From: Anaerolineales bacterium
GTDB lineage: Bacteria > Chloroflexota > Anaerolineae > Anaerolineales > UBA6668
DNA: 37,424 nucleotides
Direction: 5' to 3'
NCBI GenBank assembly: GCA_020630225.1
Contig: JAHDBS010000006.1
Span: 1-37,424 of the forward strand
The position numbers were made by a program, and so were the translations under genes. Shown here piece after piece: positions 22,140 to 31,217 of the stretch (its first letter is position 1; the number at the start of each line of letters is the position of its first letter). Under the pieces are notes generated by a model, which had not been told where the DNA came from, searched no databases, and worked only from the letters and a program-made list of their open reading frames with translations.

Positions 22140-23789
22140 TTAGCCTAGGTAGTCACGTAGTTGGCGGCTACGGGTTGGGTGACGTAGTTTACGCAGCGCT
22201 TTCGCTTCAATTTGGCGAATACGTTCACGCGTAACTTCAAAATGCCGCCCTACTTCTTCTAGCGTGTGATCTTTACCATCACGCAGACCAAAGCGGAGTT
22301 CGAGCACTTCGCGTTCGCGGTCAGTTAAGACGCTGAGTGCATCTTTCACCTGTGTTTTGAGCAGTTCACGATTAGCAGAATCTGCTGGCACTGGCGCGTT
22401 ATCATCTGGGATAAATTCACCTAGCTGACTGCTGTCTTCTGAGCCTACTGGTGACTCAAGTGACATTGGTTCTTGCGCAATACGCAAAATCTTGCGCACC
22501 TTATTCGCACCACGGTTCAAAGAACGTGACAGTTCTTCTGGCATTGGCGCTTCATCTTTCAGCAGCTTGCGAATTTCATCAACCTGATCTGCTGGGATCA
22601 TGTCCATGTCAAGCGCAATTTCTTCCGGTGTTGGGTCACGCCCTAGCGTTTGCACCAACCCACGCTGAATGCGCATTAGACGGTTGATTGTTTCAACCAT
22701 GTGCACTGGAATACGAATAGTCCGTGCTTGATCTGCAATTGCGCGGCTGATTGCTTGGCGAATCCACCAAGTGGCATAAGTACTAAATTTGTAACCACGC
22801 GTTGGATCAAATTTTTCAACTGCTCGCAACAGCCCAATATTCCCTTCTTGAATAAGATCCAAGAAGTTGATACCACGGCCAATATAGCGCTTCGCGACAC
22901 TAACTACCAACCGCAGGTTGGCGCGAATGAGTGCTTTTGACGCCTCTTCAGCTCGGAATTCAATCAGTGCAAAATCATCTTGAATATCGGCTTCGGCTGG
23001 GATTAGCGGTGCAATATCAGCCGCTGTTGCCAAGGTGTTCTTAGCAGACTGCGTTTTGAGAATTTCGCGCTGCAAAGAAGATGGTAATGAATAGTAGTTA
23101 CGGTAAATTGCAAAGAGCTGCTCCGCAACAACGTTCCATGTTTTGTCTGAACCCCAACGACCAGTATCTAGCCAGCCACGCACATAGGATTTCCCGTCTG
23201 CGTCCCAATGCCGGCGCAAGTCCATTGCATCGAGCCAGACTTGGCGCAATTCTGGTGGCTCAACCTCAAATTTAGGGACTTCTTCTAACAGAGTCTCCCA
23301 AGCTTTTTCAGTTTGGCTCCAAAGCGTCAAGATGACATCTTGCGGATCTAACCCTAGCTCACCGGTTAATTCAGTAATGTGATCTTGAGCGTCAATAGCA
23401 GTCGACAACCAAAATTCTTGAGTCGATTTCAGCAGCTTGACCCGCCCGATTTCCTTCAGGTACATCCGCACCGGGTCATCGGCAAGCTCAAACTGCAATT
23501 GACGGCCAGAGCCATCTTCATCGTCGTCATCTGCAGCATCGTCAGCTTTCTTTGGCTTGCGACCACGCTTAGATGTTTTCGGAGCTGCTTTTTCAGCCTG
23601 AGCAGTCTCTTCTTCGTCTAACAACGATCCAATGTCTTCTTCTTCCTCAACCTCTTCATCAACTAATTCATCCTCATCAGGAGATAAGTCGTCTAATTGC
23701 GTTTGTTTTGCACGCAATTCAGAAGTTTGCAAGATTTGGTTGACGATCCGAGTAGTTTCGTCGTTTTCTGGTTTCGTGAGTTTTGCCAT
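22140..23789 (-). CDS. rpoD: Primary (housekeeping) RNA polymerase sigma factor RpoD/SigA
   Basis: 549 residues. Residues 1-95 are acidic, then Lys-rich ([21 protein letters not shown]). Region 1.2 is [17 protein letters not shown] (104-120). A long non-conserved helical stretch (125-280) leads to regions 2.1-2.4: [37 protein letters not shown] and [19 protein letters not shown] (290-350). Region 3 contains about 28 extra residues (about 401-430) between EEIALDMDM and [15 protein letters not shown]. Region 4 has [15 protein letters not shown] and the helix-turn-helix [20 protein letters not shown]. It follows dnaG, as in classical macromolecular-synthesis operons, but after a 328-base gap. 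There is no Shine-Dalgarno before the ATG. Confidence 0.97.
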   Translation of the reverse strand: MAKLTKPENDETTRIVNQILQTSELRAKQTQLDDLSPDEDELVDEEVEEEEDIGSLLDEEETAQAEKAAPKTSKRGRKPKKADDAADDDDEDGSGRQLQFELADDPVRMYLKEIGRVKLLKSTQEFWLSTAIDAQDHITELTGELGLDPQDVILTLWSQTEKAWETLLEEVPKFEVEPPELRQVWLDAMDLRRHWDADGKSYVRGWLDTGRWGSDKTWNVVAEQLFAIYRNYYSLPSSLQREILKTQSAKNTLATAADIAPLIPAEADIQDDFALIEFRAEEASKALIRANLRLVVSVAKRYIGRGINFLDLIQEGNIGLLRAVEKFDPTRGYKFSTYATWWIRQAISRAIADQARTIRIPVHMVETINRLMRIQRGLVQTLGRDPTPEEIALDMDMIPADQVDEIRKLLKDEAPMPEELSRSLNRGANKVRKILRIAQEPMSLESPVGSEDSSQLGEFIPDDNAPVPADSANRELLKTQVKDALSVLTDREREVLELRFGLRDGKDHTLEEVGRHFEVTRERIRQIEAKALRKLRHPTRSRQLRDYLG

Positions 23790-23856
23790 TCGCTACACTA
23801 ATACACGCACAATCAACTTTCGCTGTGTACGTAGAGTTACTATCAACTTTTCTAGA

Positions 23857-23897
23857 AAGACAATGGAGTGTCTTGGTGGACCTGATCCCTAATCAGG
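23857..23897 (-). other. Two hairpins in the rpoD leader
   Basis: The 23790-24117 gap between dnaG and rpoD has no supported gene. It contains CCTGAT/ATCAGG (23881-23886 with 23892-23897, loop of five) and AAGACA/TGTCTT (23857-23862 with 23869-23874, loop of six), placed in tandem. AAAGTTGAT occurs twice between them and the start codon. Neither hairpin has a U-tract. A processing site or leader control is possible; no clear promoter was found. Confidence 0.35.
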
Positions 23898-24117
23898 CTA
23901 TTGTGCATCTATTATGCCTGTTTCACATCAGCGCAGTATTAGCGCGCGTATGAGGAGTCGGCTGAACTTACAATCATAGTGCTTTCGTACGATTTGGCAA
24001 GTAAAACGTGTGGAGTTTTATCAAATCTAGTAACCCATTCGCAGCAATTGCCACCCATGCGGTTACGTGCCAACAATCGTGTCGTATTAACGTTGTGTCC
24101 GTCTGATTTACAGCATA

Positions 24118-26043
24118 TCAAATATGCGACTTTTTCTTCGCTTTCCAAGCTTGCTTACTCAGCGCTTTTTGAATGCGAGAAAGCGCTAGTATTTGCGCCA
24201 TAATCTCCGTCTGATAGACACTGCCAATGTCAGAAGCGTCACTTTGCGAGTCTTGTTGCAAAAAACGCAACTCTGTCAGCCAACTGGTGACATTATCCTG
24301 CCGAATACGGAGCACTGTGTCAGACAAGTCGCGCAGACGCATTTCAGACTGAAGATTCATATCTTCTAACTCTTCTACTAACGTCTGATAGCGCATAACG
24401 AGAAAACTGTCTAAGTGGTCTTGGACATAGTCTCCTGGCAAGGCCTCGTCTTGTTGCAAAGATGATTGTACTAATTTCAGCAGCAGTTGCAATTCTGTAT
24501 CGCCAAAATCTTCCACAACTAGTGGTGCCAACTTAAGTTCACGCAGCCGCCGATTGATTTTCGGCAAGCTCTCCGGTTCCATGAGCAAGTATGCCAAACA
24601 ATAGCGCTGCGCTGCAGTAGACGTATTACGTTGCGGCTCTTGCGGTGCAATTGGCAGAATGGGGGCCTGCACTGGCTGCTTCTGCTTGCGACGCGTTGGG
24701 CGCTTGGCTGGAGCCTTCCCTTCTGGGAACAAGACTCGCTCATCAATGCGCAGCACGCTTGCCAAACGCTGGCGATAAGTGCCCTGCTCAATAGGATGCG
24801 CAACATCATTGATGAGAGGCATGATCGCATCTGCGATTTCACTCTTGACCTTAGGATCGTCTAAGTTACGCCCTTTGGTCAGTTCCCCAATCATGTAATC
24901 GACAACAGATTGAGCATCGCCAATTAGCGTTTTCCACGCCCCAGGATCTTGTTGAATCAGATCATCTGGATCAAGTCCGTCTGGTAACGGTGCAATCCGG
25001 ATATCAAGCTTGAGTTGCCCATCAGTACGCACCAGCCCAATCGGATCAAACGCGACTTCACGTTCACCAGTCTTACGCGCAACTTCAACGCCCTTAAGCG
25101 TTGCCTTTTGCCCCGCAGCATCAGCATCAAGTGCCATGACTAGCCGTCGGGCATAGCGTTTGACCTGCCCCATTTGCTGGTCTGTCAAAGCTGTCCCCAT
25201 AGAACAGATAACGTTTTCAAAGCCTGCCTGATGCGCGCTGATCACATCCAAGTAACCTTCAACAAGCACAGCAGTGCCATCGACACGGATTGGCTTGCGG
25301 GCTTTATCTAGGCCATAGAGCGTGCGACCTTTGTCGAACAATGCATTTTGCGGCGAGTTCAGGTATTTTGGCTCGTCATCAGGATCAATTGCGCGGGCAC
25401 CAAACCCGACCATTCGTCCACGTTCATCGCGGATCGGGATCATCAGCCGATTACGAAAGCGATCGTAGATACGCCCCGACTCAGGATTCTTTGTTGCTAA
25501 GCCAACCTCAACTAAATCATCTGGGGTGTACCCAAAGTCAGCGAGGTAAGTAATGAGCGCGTCCCAGCTTTTGAGCGAGAAACCAATTTCAAAAGCATCG
25601 ACAGTAGTTGGAGCAAGACCACGCTTTTCAACGTATGCGCGTGCATTGGCTGCATGACTACTTTTCTGGAAAAGATGCTGGAAATACCCAACCGTTTTCT
25701 CCAGCGCTTCACGCAGGCGGTCTTTCTCTTCTGTCTTTTTCTTTTGTTCTGGGGTGTATTCCTGTAAGACAACGCCTGTGACCTTAGCCAAGTATTGCAG
25801 CGTTTCTTTGAAGTCCCAGCCTTCCTTTTTCATTAGGAAGGAAAAGATGTCACCGTTGTCGTTGCAAGCACCAAAGCACTTCCAATAGCCTGTATCTGGC
25901 CAAAGTACAAATGCCGGCGTATTTTTATTGTCGTGGAACGGGCAAAAGCCTGTGTAAGATGATCCAGATCGGCGTAGCTGAACACTCTGCCCAACAATGT
26001 CGAGCACATCTACGCGTTCTTTGATCTCTTGAACAACAGACAT
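24118..26043 (-). CDS. dnaG: DNA primase
   Basis: 641 residues. It makes RNA primers at the replication fork and binds the DnaB helicase through its C-terminus. The CHC2-type zinc ribbon is GFCPFHDNKNTPAF...WKCFGACNDNG, with C34, H37, C56 and C60. The RNA polymerase core is RGLAPTTVDAFEIGFSLKSW and MIPIRDERGRMVGFGARA. The TOPRIM centre has E262 (VLVEGYLDV) and D306/D308 (MALDADAAGQKA). After about residue 430 comes a Lys/Gln/Pro-rich linker and a helical C-terminal domain. It lies 83 bases after glyQS, with a large perfect hairpin in that gap, and upstream of rpoD. There is no clear Shine-Dalgarno. Confidence 0.97.
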   Translation of the reverse strand: MSVVQEIKERVDVLDIVGQSVQLRRSGSSYTGFCPFHDNKNTPAFVLWPDTGYWKCFGACNDNGDIFSFLMKKEGWDFKETLQYLAKVTGVVLQEYTPEQKKKTEEKDRLREALEKTVGYFQHLFQKSSHAANARAYVEKRGLAPTTVDAFEIGFSLKSWDALITYLADFGYTPDDLVEVGLATKNPESGRIYDRFRNRLMIPIRDERGRMVGFGARAIDPDDEPKYLNSPQNALFDKGRTLYGLDKARKPIRVDGTAVLVEGYLDVISAHQAGFENVICSMGTALTDQQMGQVKRYARRLVMALDADAAGQKATLKGVEVARKTGEREVAFDPIGLVRTDGQLKLDIRIAPLPDGLDPDDLIQQDPGAWKTLIGDAQSVVDYMIGELTKGRNLDDPKVKSEIADAIMPLINDVAHPIEQGTYRQRLASVLRIDERVLFPEGKAPAKRPTRRKQKQPVQAPILPIAPQEPQRNTSTAAQRYCLAYLLMEPESLPKINRRLRELKLAPLVVEDFGDTELQLLLKLVQSSLQQDEALPGDYVQDHLDSFLVMRYQTLVEELEDMNLQSEMRLRDLSDTVLRIRQDNVTSWLTELRFLQQDSQSDASDIGSVYQTEIMAQILALSRIQKALSKQAWKAKKKSHI

Positions 26044-26062
26044 ATTTCGTGAGTAGTACTAA

Positions 26063-26122
26063 GAGACAGGCAACAGCGCTGACCTTGGAAGCCCAAAGTG
26101 TTTAGCGGCTGTTGCCTGTCTC
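26063..26122. repeat. Perfect 15-bp inverted repeat between glyQS and dnaG
   Basis: GAGACAGGCAACAGC (26063-26077) is exactly complementary to 26108-26122. The loop can pair further (CGCT/AGCG, and on the minus strand CTTTGG/CCAAGG), giving an almost fully folded 60-base element. It nearly fills the gap between the glyQS stop and the dnaG start. It lacks a U-tract on either strand, so it is not a standard terminator; a REP-like palindrome or processing element is more likely. Confidence 0.8.
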
Positions 26123-26126
26123 CTCT

Positions 26127-29117
26127 CTAGAATCCTTCTAGTTTAGAGAGGTCAGCAACACCGTTGGCTAGACCAGAGATGTGCTGCAGCAAGGCAAGGT
26201 TGTTATTACGGACCGTTTGGTCTTTATCCATCACCATGACATTGTCAAAGAAAAGGGTGATGGCAGGAACCATATTGCGCAATGTTTCGACCAAGGAATC
26301 GGCAGTTGGTTCTACCAATGCAATAGTTGCATCTGTATAAGCCGCATATAAGCCTTGGGTAGCATCGTGCGTAAACCCAGCTGGATTGAGCACGTGTAAC
26401 GTATCTTCTTTGCGCGTAATGCGAACGCAGCGAGCATAGGCGTCAAGCACCTGCTCCCAGTCTGGCATCAATACATGATCGCCCAGTTGAGCTGCATAGG
26501 TCGCAGCTTTGAATGGATCGCTAGCCGCTTCTGCAAGCACAGCCTCAACCACATCGTGGCGATACCCTGAGTCACGCAAGACAACATGCAAGCGCCCGGC
26601 AATAAAGTTCAGAACACTTTGTTGCACATCGGCAGAGACATCAATTGGCTGAAGCATCGCAGCAGCTGCGACAGCGTCACCAAGATCGAGGTTCAATTGT
26701 TTACCAATCAGCGTTTGTACAATGCCAAGCGCAGCGCGACGCAATCCAAATGGATCTGCATTCCCTGTTGGTTCTAGTCCAGCAGCAAAGAGTCCCACCA
26801 GTGAGTCCAAACGATCCGCAAGCCCCACTACAACAGCAGGCATTGTTTCAGCAATTGCATCACCTGAACCGGCTGGCCAGTAGTGTTGCTCAATCGCTTT
26901 TGCAACGTCAGAGGTTTCTCCACTGCGTAATGCATAGTCACGACCAATGACACCTTGTAAAGATGTCATCTCAACGACCATTTGAGTTGCAAGATCAGCC
27001 TTGGACAACCAAGCGCCACGTTCTGCAATAGCTTGATCTTCAGCAGAGAGGTCTAGCTCTTTGCTGAGCGCTTTAGACAACTCAACCATGCGATCTGTTT
27101 TGTCTAACATGGACCCAAGCTGTTCTTGGAACGTCAGCTTCGTCAATTCTGGCCGGAAGTCAGCCAAGCTTTGGGTGACATCTTCGCGCACAAAGTAGTT
27201 TGCGTCTGCAAAACGCGCGCGGATTACTTGTTCATTACCGTAAATCACCTTATCAAGGTGTTCTGCGTCACCATTACGCACGCCAATGAAGTAAGGTTGA
27301 ATTTCACCGTCTTTGAGGACTGGGAAATAGCGCTGATGCTTGCGCATTACCGCAATCAGCACTTCTTGCGGCAGCTTGAGGAATTCTTCTTCAAACGTGC
27401 CACGGAACGCGGTTGGTGCTTCAATTAGGTTCGTGACTTCAGCTAATAGACCTTCGTCATCGGGAATAACGCCCCCAACTTCAGCAGCTAGCTTACTTGC
27501 TTCAGCTTGCACAAACGCCCGCCGATCATCCACATCACCCATAATGTGATTGGCTTGCAACGCAGCTGCATACTCACTTGCCGCCGCAATTGTGAATTCT
27601 GGGCTGCTAAGTGGTCGGATCCCTTTGCTCATTCGACCAGCAACTAAAGTGGCATATTCAAACGGCACAACATCCGCGCCTAAAAGTGACACAATCCAGC
27701 GGATTGGGCGCGAAAAGGCCGTGTTATTGCCCCCAACCCAACGCATGGTGCGCTTGAATTTGAGCGCTGCAATGACTGCAGGGCCAAGAGCAGCCAACAC
27801 TTCTGTAGCCGACTTGCCTGGTTTGTTCACAACTGCAAAGACATAATCATTGCCTTTGACTTCACGCTTGACCAAGTTTTCAATAGCAACGCCTTTGCCC
27901 CGCGCAAAGCCTTGAACTGCTTTAGTTGGATTACCGTCTGCATCAAATGCCCGATCCCAAGAGGGGCCGCGCGATTCTTCAGTCGCATCTGGCTGACGTG
28001 CCGCGAGATGATGCACCAAGACGCCTAGACGGCGTGGTGTTGCAAAATATTCAATCTCGCCATGAGCTAAGCGATTTTCAGCAAGCAAGTTAGGCACCAA
28101 CGTTTCAAGCTGTGCGAGCGCATCATCGACGTTGGATGCTGGCAATTCCTCGACCCCAATTTCTAACAGGTAGTCTTGGACAGCGTCGCTGGCAGCAGGT
28201 AATTCAGGAACAGATGGTGTTGCCACTGCTGGCATTTTGTCCATCCAAGGAAACCCAAGCTCTTCGCGTTGCGCAACATATGCTTGTGACACTTTGCGTG
28301 ACAAGTTCCGCATCCGGCGGAAGTAATTAGCACGTTCAGTTACGCCCACAGCCCCTCGTGTATCAAGGACATTGAAGGTGTGTGAGCACTTCAAGACGTT
28401 GTCGTGCGCAGGCAAAATTAGGCCGCGTTCAAGCGCTGCTAAACATTCGGCCTCGGCAATATCAAAGACAGTGCGCATGCGCTCAACGTCTGCAATTTCG
28501 AAGTTGTAGGCGCTGTGTTCTTGCTCTGACTGTAAGTTGACATCGCCATAGGTAAAGGTGTCTGTCCACTTAATGTCTCGGAAATTGTTTACGCCTTGTA
28601 ACGCAATCGCAATCCGTTCAAGCCCATAGGTAATTTCAACTGCAGGTGATTCGAGCTGCATCCCACCTGCTTGTTGGAAGTAAGTGAACTGCGTAATTTC
28701 TTGACCATCAAGCCAGACTTCCCAACCAAGCCCCCACGCGCCAAGCGCTGGTGACTCCCAGTTGTCTTCTACAAAGCGAATATCATGTTCTCGCCGATTG
28801 ATCCCCACCGCTTCTAAAGACTGCAAATATAGCTCTTGCGGGTTGCCAGGATCTGGCTGCAAAATCACCTGATATTGATAATGCTGATTGAGACGATTCG
28901 GGTTTTCTCCATAACGCCCATCATCAGGTCGAACTGATGGTTCAACGTATGCGACGCTCCAAGGCTCTGGCCCCAACACGCGCAAGACCGTTGCGGGGTT
29001 CATTGTGCCCGCCCCAACCTGATGGTTATAAGGCTGCCAAATGAGACAGCCTTGTTCCGCCCAAAATTTTTCTAGACGGATAATAATTTCTTGAAAGGTG
29101 ATTGCTTTTTCAGACAT
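26127..29117 (-). CDS. glyQS: Fused glycyl-tRNA synthetase, alpha and beta chains in one protein
   Basis: 996 residues from the ATG at 29115-29117; a TTG 21 bases upstream is possible but less likely. Residues 1 to about 300 are the catalytic alpha chain ([74 protein letters not shown]). A short Pro/Ala/Val linker ([16 protein letters not shown]) joins it to the beta chain, which begins [20 protein letters not shown]. The beta part contains the HD-like region ([33 protein letters not shown]) and a C-terminal anticodon-binding region ending [17 protein letters not shown]. In most bacteria these are two genes, glyQ and glyS. It charges tRNA-Gly. A TACAAT -10-like box lies in the upstream gap. 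Confidence 0.96.
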   Translation of the reverse strand: MSEKAITFQEIIIRLEKFWAEQGCLIWQPYNHQVGAGTMNPATVLRVLGPEPWSVAYVEPSVRPDDGRYGENPNRLNQHYQYQVILQPDPGNPQELYLQSLEAVGINRREHDIRFVEDNWESPALGAWGLGWEVWLDGQEITQFTYFQQAGGMQLESPAVEITYGLERIAIALQGVNNFRDIKWTDTFTYGDVNLQSEQEHSAYNFEIADVERMRTVFDIAEAECLAALERGLILPAHDNVLKCSHTFNVLDTRGAVGVTERANYFRRMRNLSRKVSQAYVAQREELGFPWMDKMPAVATPSVPELPAASDAVQDYLLEIGVEELPASNVDDALAQLETLVPNLLAENRLAHGEIEYFATPRRLGVLVHHLAARQPDATEESRGPSWDRAFDADGNPTKAVQGFARGKGVAIENLVKREVKGNDYVFAVVNKPGKSATEVLAALGPAVIAALKFKRTMRWVGGNNTAFSRPIRWIVSLLGADVVPFEYATLVAGRMSKGIRPLSSPEFTIAAASEYAAALQANHIMGDVDDRRAFVQAEASKLAAEVGGVIPDDEGLLAEVTNLIEAPTAFRGTFEEEFLKLPQEVLIAVMRKHQRYFPVLKDGEIQPYFIGVRNGDAEHLDKVIYGNEQVIRARFADANYFVREDVTQSLADFRPELTKLTFQEQLGSMLDKTDRMVELSKALSKELDLSAEDQAIAERGAWLSKADLATQMVVEMTSLQGVIGRDYALRSGETSDVAKAIEQHYWPAGSGDAIAETMPAVVVGLADRLDSLVGLFAAGLEPTGNADPFGLRRAALGIVQTLIGKQLNLDLGDAVAAAAMLQPIDVSADVQQSVLNFIAGRLHVVLRDSGYRHDVVEAVLAEAASDPFKAATYAAQLGDHVLMPDWEQVLDAYARCVRITRKEDTLHVLNPAGFTHDATQGLYAAYTDATIALVEPTADSLVETLRNMVPAITLFFDNVMVMDKDQTVRNNNLALLQHISGLANGVADLSKLEGF

Positions 29118-29187
29118 GAATATTAAATACCCTAGCAAGGGTGTTAGATTTTTTTGGTCTTTTATTGTATCGGGGATTGACGCGAAT

Positions 29188-29222
29188 GCGTAAGGGGTAA
29201 TGTGTAATTTATAACAACTAAC
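29188..29222. repeat. Five tandem NNNTAAN heptads upstream of glyQS
   Basis: In-phase plus-strand heptads: GCGTAAG GGGTAAT GTGTAAT TTATAAC AACTAAC. This is the same word family as the elements near ruvC and yebC, but without a facing arm. It lies in the 29118-29251 gap between the hydrolase gene and glyQS. Confidence 0.65.
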
Positions 29223-29251
29223 TGTTTGTCAAATCACACAAGAGCAGACCT

Positions 29252-30013
29252 CTAAGAAAGATAGCGTTCGCTCCATGCCGCAATGACATTACCAGTGTAA
29301 ACGGCATCTGCATCATCAGAAAGCAGATGGTCAGCATCATCTAGGGTAATAAAGCTCTTTGGGTGTAATGCTGCCCCAAAGATTTCGCCAGCATTTTCAA
29401 TACCAACGGTATTGTCGATGGGCGAATGCATGACTAATAAGGCGCGACGCAGTTCACGGATGAAATCGGTCATGCGATATTGTGCGAGATCATCTACAAA
29501 TTGCTTTTTGATGCGGAACCGCCGGCCAGCTAATACAATATCCGCTTCGCCACGCGCCTCAATTTCGTGTAGATGGCTATCCACCAAGTGCAACACGTGC
29601 GACGCTTGAGAAGGCGCACCTATAGTCACAATTGCGCGGCAACTTTCTACATGTTTCGCAGCTTGCAAGACAGCAGCCCCACCTAACGAGTGTCCAATTA
29701 GCACCTGAGGTGCACGTGCAATGCTCTCCATGTAAGCAACTGCTGCCAACAAGTCCTCAATATTTGAAGACACATTGGTATCAGAAAAATCGCCTTTACT
29801 ATGTCCTAAGCCGGTGAAATCAAAGCGTAAAACTGCAACTCCATTGTTAGTCAGTGCTTGCGCAATGCGTCCGACAGCGCGCAAATTTTTACTACATGTA
29901 AAACAATGCGCAAATAAGGCATACGCTCTAGGTTGCTCATCATCAGGCAATTCAAAGCGCCCTGAAAGCTCAACACTCTGACTACCCGGAAAGGTTACAA
30001 ACTCTGTTTTCAT
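29252..30013 (-). CDS. Alpha/beta hydrolase
   Basis: 253 residues. It has the alpha/beta hydrolase fold with the nucleophile elbow GHSLGG (VLIGHSLGGAAVLQAA), an oxyanion region ALFAHCFTCSKNLRAVGRIA and RFDFTGLGHSKGDFSDTN. The acid is probably in VMHSPIDNTVGIENA and the base in LDDADHLLSDDAD. The sequence closely resembles the hydrolase half of the two-domain hydrolase/OsmC proteins, but the OsmC half is absent. The substrate is unknown. Its ATG overlaps the recO stop (ATGA), so the two genes are coupled. Confidence 0.88.
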   Translation of the reverse strand: MKTEFVTFPGSQSVELSGRFELPDDEQPRAYALFAHCFTCSKNLRAVGRIAQALTNNGVAVLRFDFTGLGHSKGDFSDTNVSSNIEDLLAAVAYMESIARAPQVLIGHSLGGAAVLQAAKHVESCRAIVTIGAPSQASHVLHLVDSHLHEIEARGEADIVLAGRRFRIKKQFVDDLAQYRMTDFIRELRRALLVMHSPIDNTVGIENAGEIFGAALHPKSFITLDDADHLLSDDADAVYTGNVIAAWSERYLS

Positions 30014-30798
30014 TCTTTGTCTTTAGGCTGGAAACTTGCTGTCATTTGCCGCACTTTATGCAGGAAGTCTGCTGATTTCAAGCGTCGCTCAAGCAAAGCT
30101 GCAATGTATTTGGTCATCACTTGCTCAACTTCGCGCGCCACAGGTTTCCGAAGCGACAACTGCTCAATTTGTTGATATTGGCTACGCTGTAGAAAACGTA
30201 ATACCTTCAGTGCATCAACTGAAATGGGAAATGCGCCAATTTGAGTAGCACCGTAATTTGGACGCACCACCCCACCCGCGATTGGGTCAAAAAACTGATC
30301 CTCCGGTTGGATGTCCTCTCCACTTACAACACAGTGTGTAAGCTCGGGACGAAACCCAACCTGATTGAGCAACTGCAATTCATAGAAATGCGTCATCAAC
30401 ATCGGATTGCTCGTATCGCAATTCCAACGCATGGCACTTGCTAACAATACATATTGCTCTGGATTAGCGTCGTCTTCAATGGTGAAGCGTTCTAGCAGCT
30501 CGACAAAATATTGTGCATAGCTCAGCCGCAACAGATCTTCTCGCAAGCAACGATAAGTTTCTATGGTCTCAGCTTGGGTAACTATATGCCAGTCGCGCCC
30601 TTTCGCAAGCAATAAGTCGACGCGGTTGTAAAGGTCGAGGTGTCCAGCTTTGCGACTATGCATTCTACGCACCCCCTTAGCCATAAGCTTTAGCTTGCCA
30701 TATTCAGGGGTCAACACCGTCAGCATGCGATCAGCTTCACGGAATTCTTTTTGACGAAGCACAATGGCTTCAGTGCGAATGGTACGTTGGCGAGACAA
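30010..30798 (-). CDS. recO: DNA repair protein RecO
   Basis: 262 residues. RecO loads RecA on SSB-coated DNA with RecR and anneals complementary strands. The N-terminal OB fold is clear (RTEAIVLRQKEFREADRMLTVLT, GKLKLMAKGVRRMHS), and the helical C-terminal domain has LSYAQYFVELLERFT and QLLNQVGFRPELTHCVVSG. The zinc-finger cysteines of many RecO proteins are not seen, since only one Cys is near that site. The start is a TTG with no Shine-Dalgarno. The next Met falls inside the OB fold, so the TTG or a nearby codon must be used. Heptad-like sequence (GAGTAAT CAGTAAC) lies in the 27-base gap to cdd. Confidence 0.93.
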   Translation of the reverse strand: MSRQRTIRTEAIVLRQKEFREADRMLTVLTPEYGKLKLMAKGVRRMHSRKAGHLDLYNRVDLLLAKGRDWHIVTQAETIETYRCLREDLLRLSYAQYFVELLERFTIEDDANPEQYVLLASAMRWNCDTSNPMLMTHFYELQLLNQVGFRPELTHCVVSGEDIQPEDQFFDPIAGGVVRPNYGATQIGAFPISVDALKVLRFLQRSQYQQIEQLSLRKPVAREVEQVMTKYIAALLERRLKSADFLHKVRQMTASFQPKDKE

Positions 30799-30825
30799 AG
30801 CGCGAGTAATCAGTAACGCGTCAGG

Positions 30826-31215
30826 TTATAAATTCTCTGGGCCGAATGAGTCAACTAAAAGTTGATCAAGTCTTAGCGTATGGCGAATGTTACCTTCAAG
30901 ATCGGCCATGATAACTTCGATTTGCGGCGCAAATTCAGTCATGACTTGGCGACATACACCACAAGGTGACACAGCACCTTTTGAGACAACTGCAATTTTC
31001 ACATAGTCTCGTTTGCCTTCAGAGACAGCTTTGAAGACCGCTGTGCGTTCAGCGCAGTTGGTTGGTGAATAGGCGGCATTTTCAATATTGACACCAGTAA
31101 TTACTTCACCAGCAACGGTCAGCAGCGCTGCGCCTACCTTGAAATTAGAATATGGCGCATAGCAATATTGCGTCGCATCAATTGCGGCTTGAACGAGCTC
31201 TTGATCAGTAATCAC
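30826..31215 (-). CDS. cdd: Cytidine deaminase
   Basis: 129 residues, the size of the tetrameric class. It converts cytidine and deoxycytidine to uridine forms for pyrimidine salvage. The zinc site is complete: C54 and catalytic E56 in TNCAERTAVF, and C85/C88 in SPCGVCRQVMTEF. YAPYSNFKVGAALL and NIENAAYSPTNCAERTA are the family's nucleoside-binding segments. The start is GTG at 31213-31215, two bases after the glmU stop, so translation is probably coupled to glmU. Confidence 0.96.
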   Translation of the reverse strand: MITDQELVQAAIDATQYCYAPYSNFKVGAALLTVAGEVITGVNIENAAYSPTNCAERTAVFKAVSEGKRDYVKIAVVSKGAVSPCGVCRQVMTEFAPQIEVIMADLEGNIRHTLRLDQLLVDSFGPENL

Positions 31216-31217
31216 AG

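Noticed and set aside
23939-24148. 69-codon minus-strand reading frame overlapping the end of dnaG
   Set aside because: TTG start inside dnaG, no Shine-Dalgarno, no family resemblance and Cys-rich random-looking sequence.
29118-29138. TTG start seven codons upstream for glyQS
   Set aside because: The ATG at 29117 gives the usual N-terminus ([11 protein letters not shown]); the extra residues are not family-like, although the TTG cannot be fully excluded.
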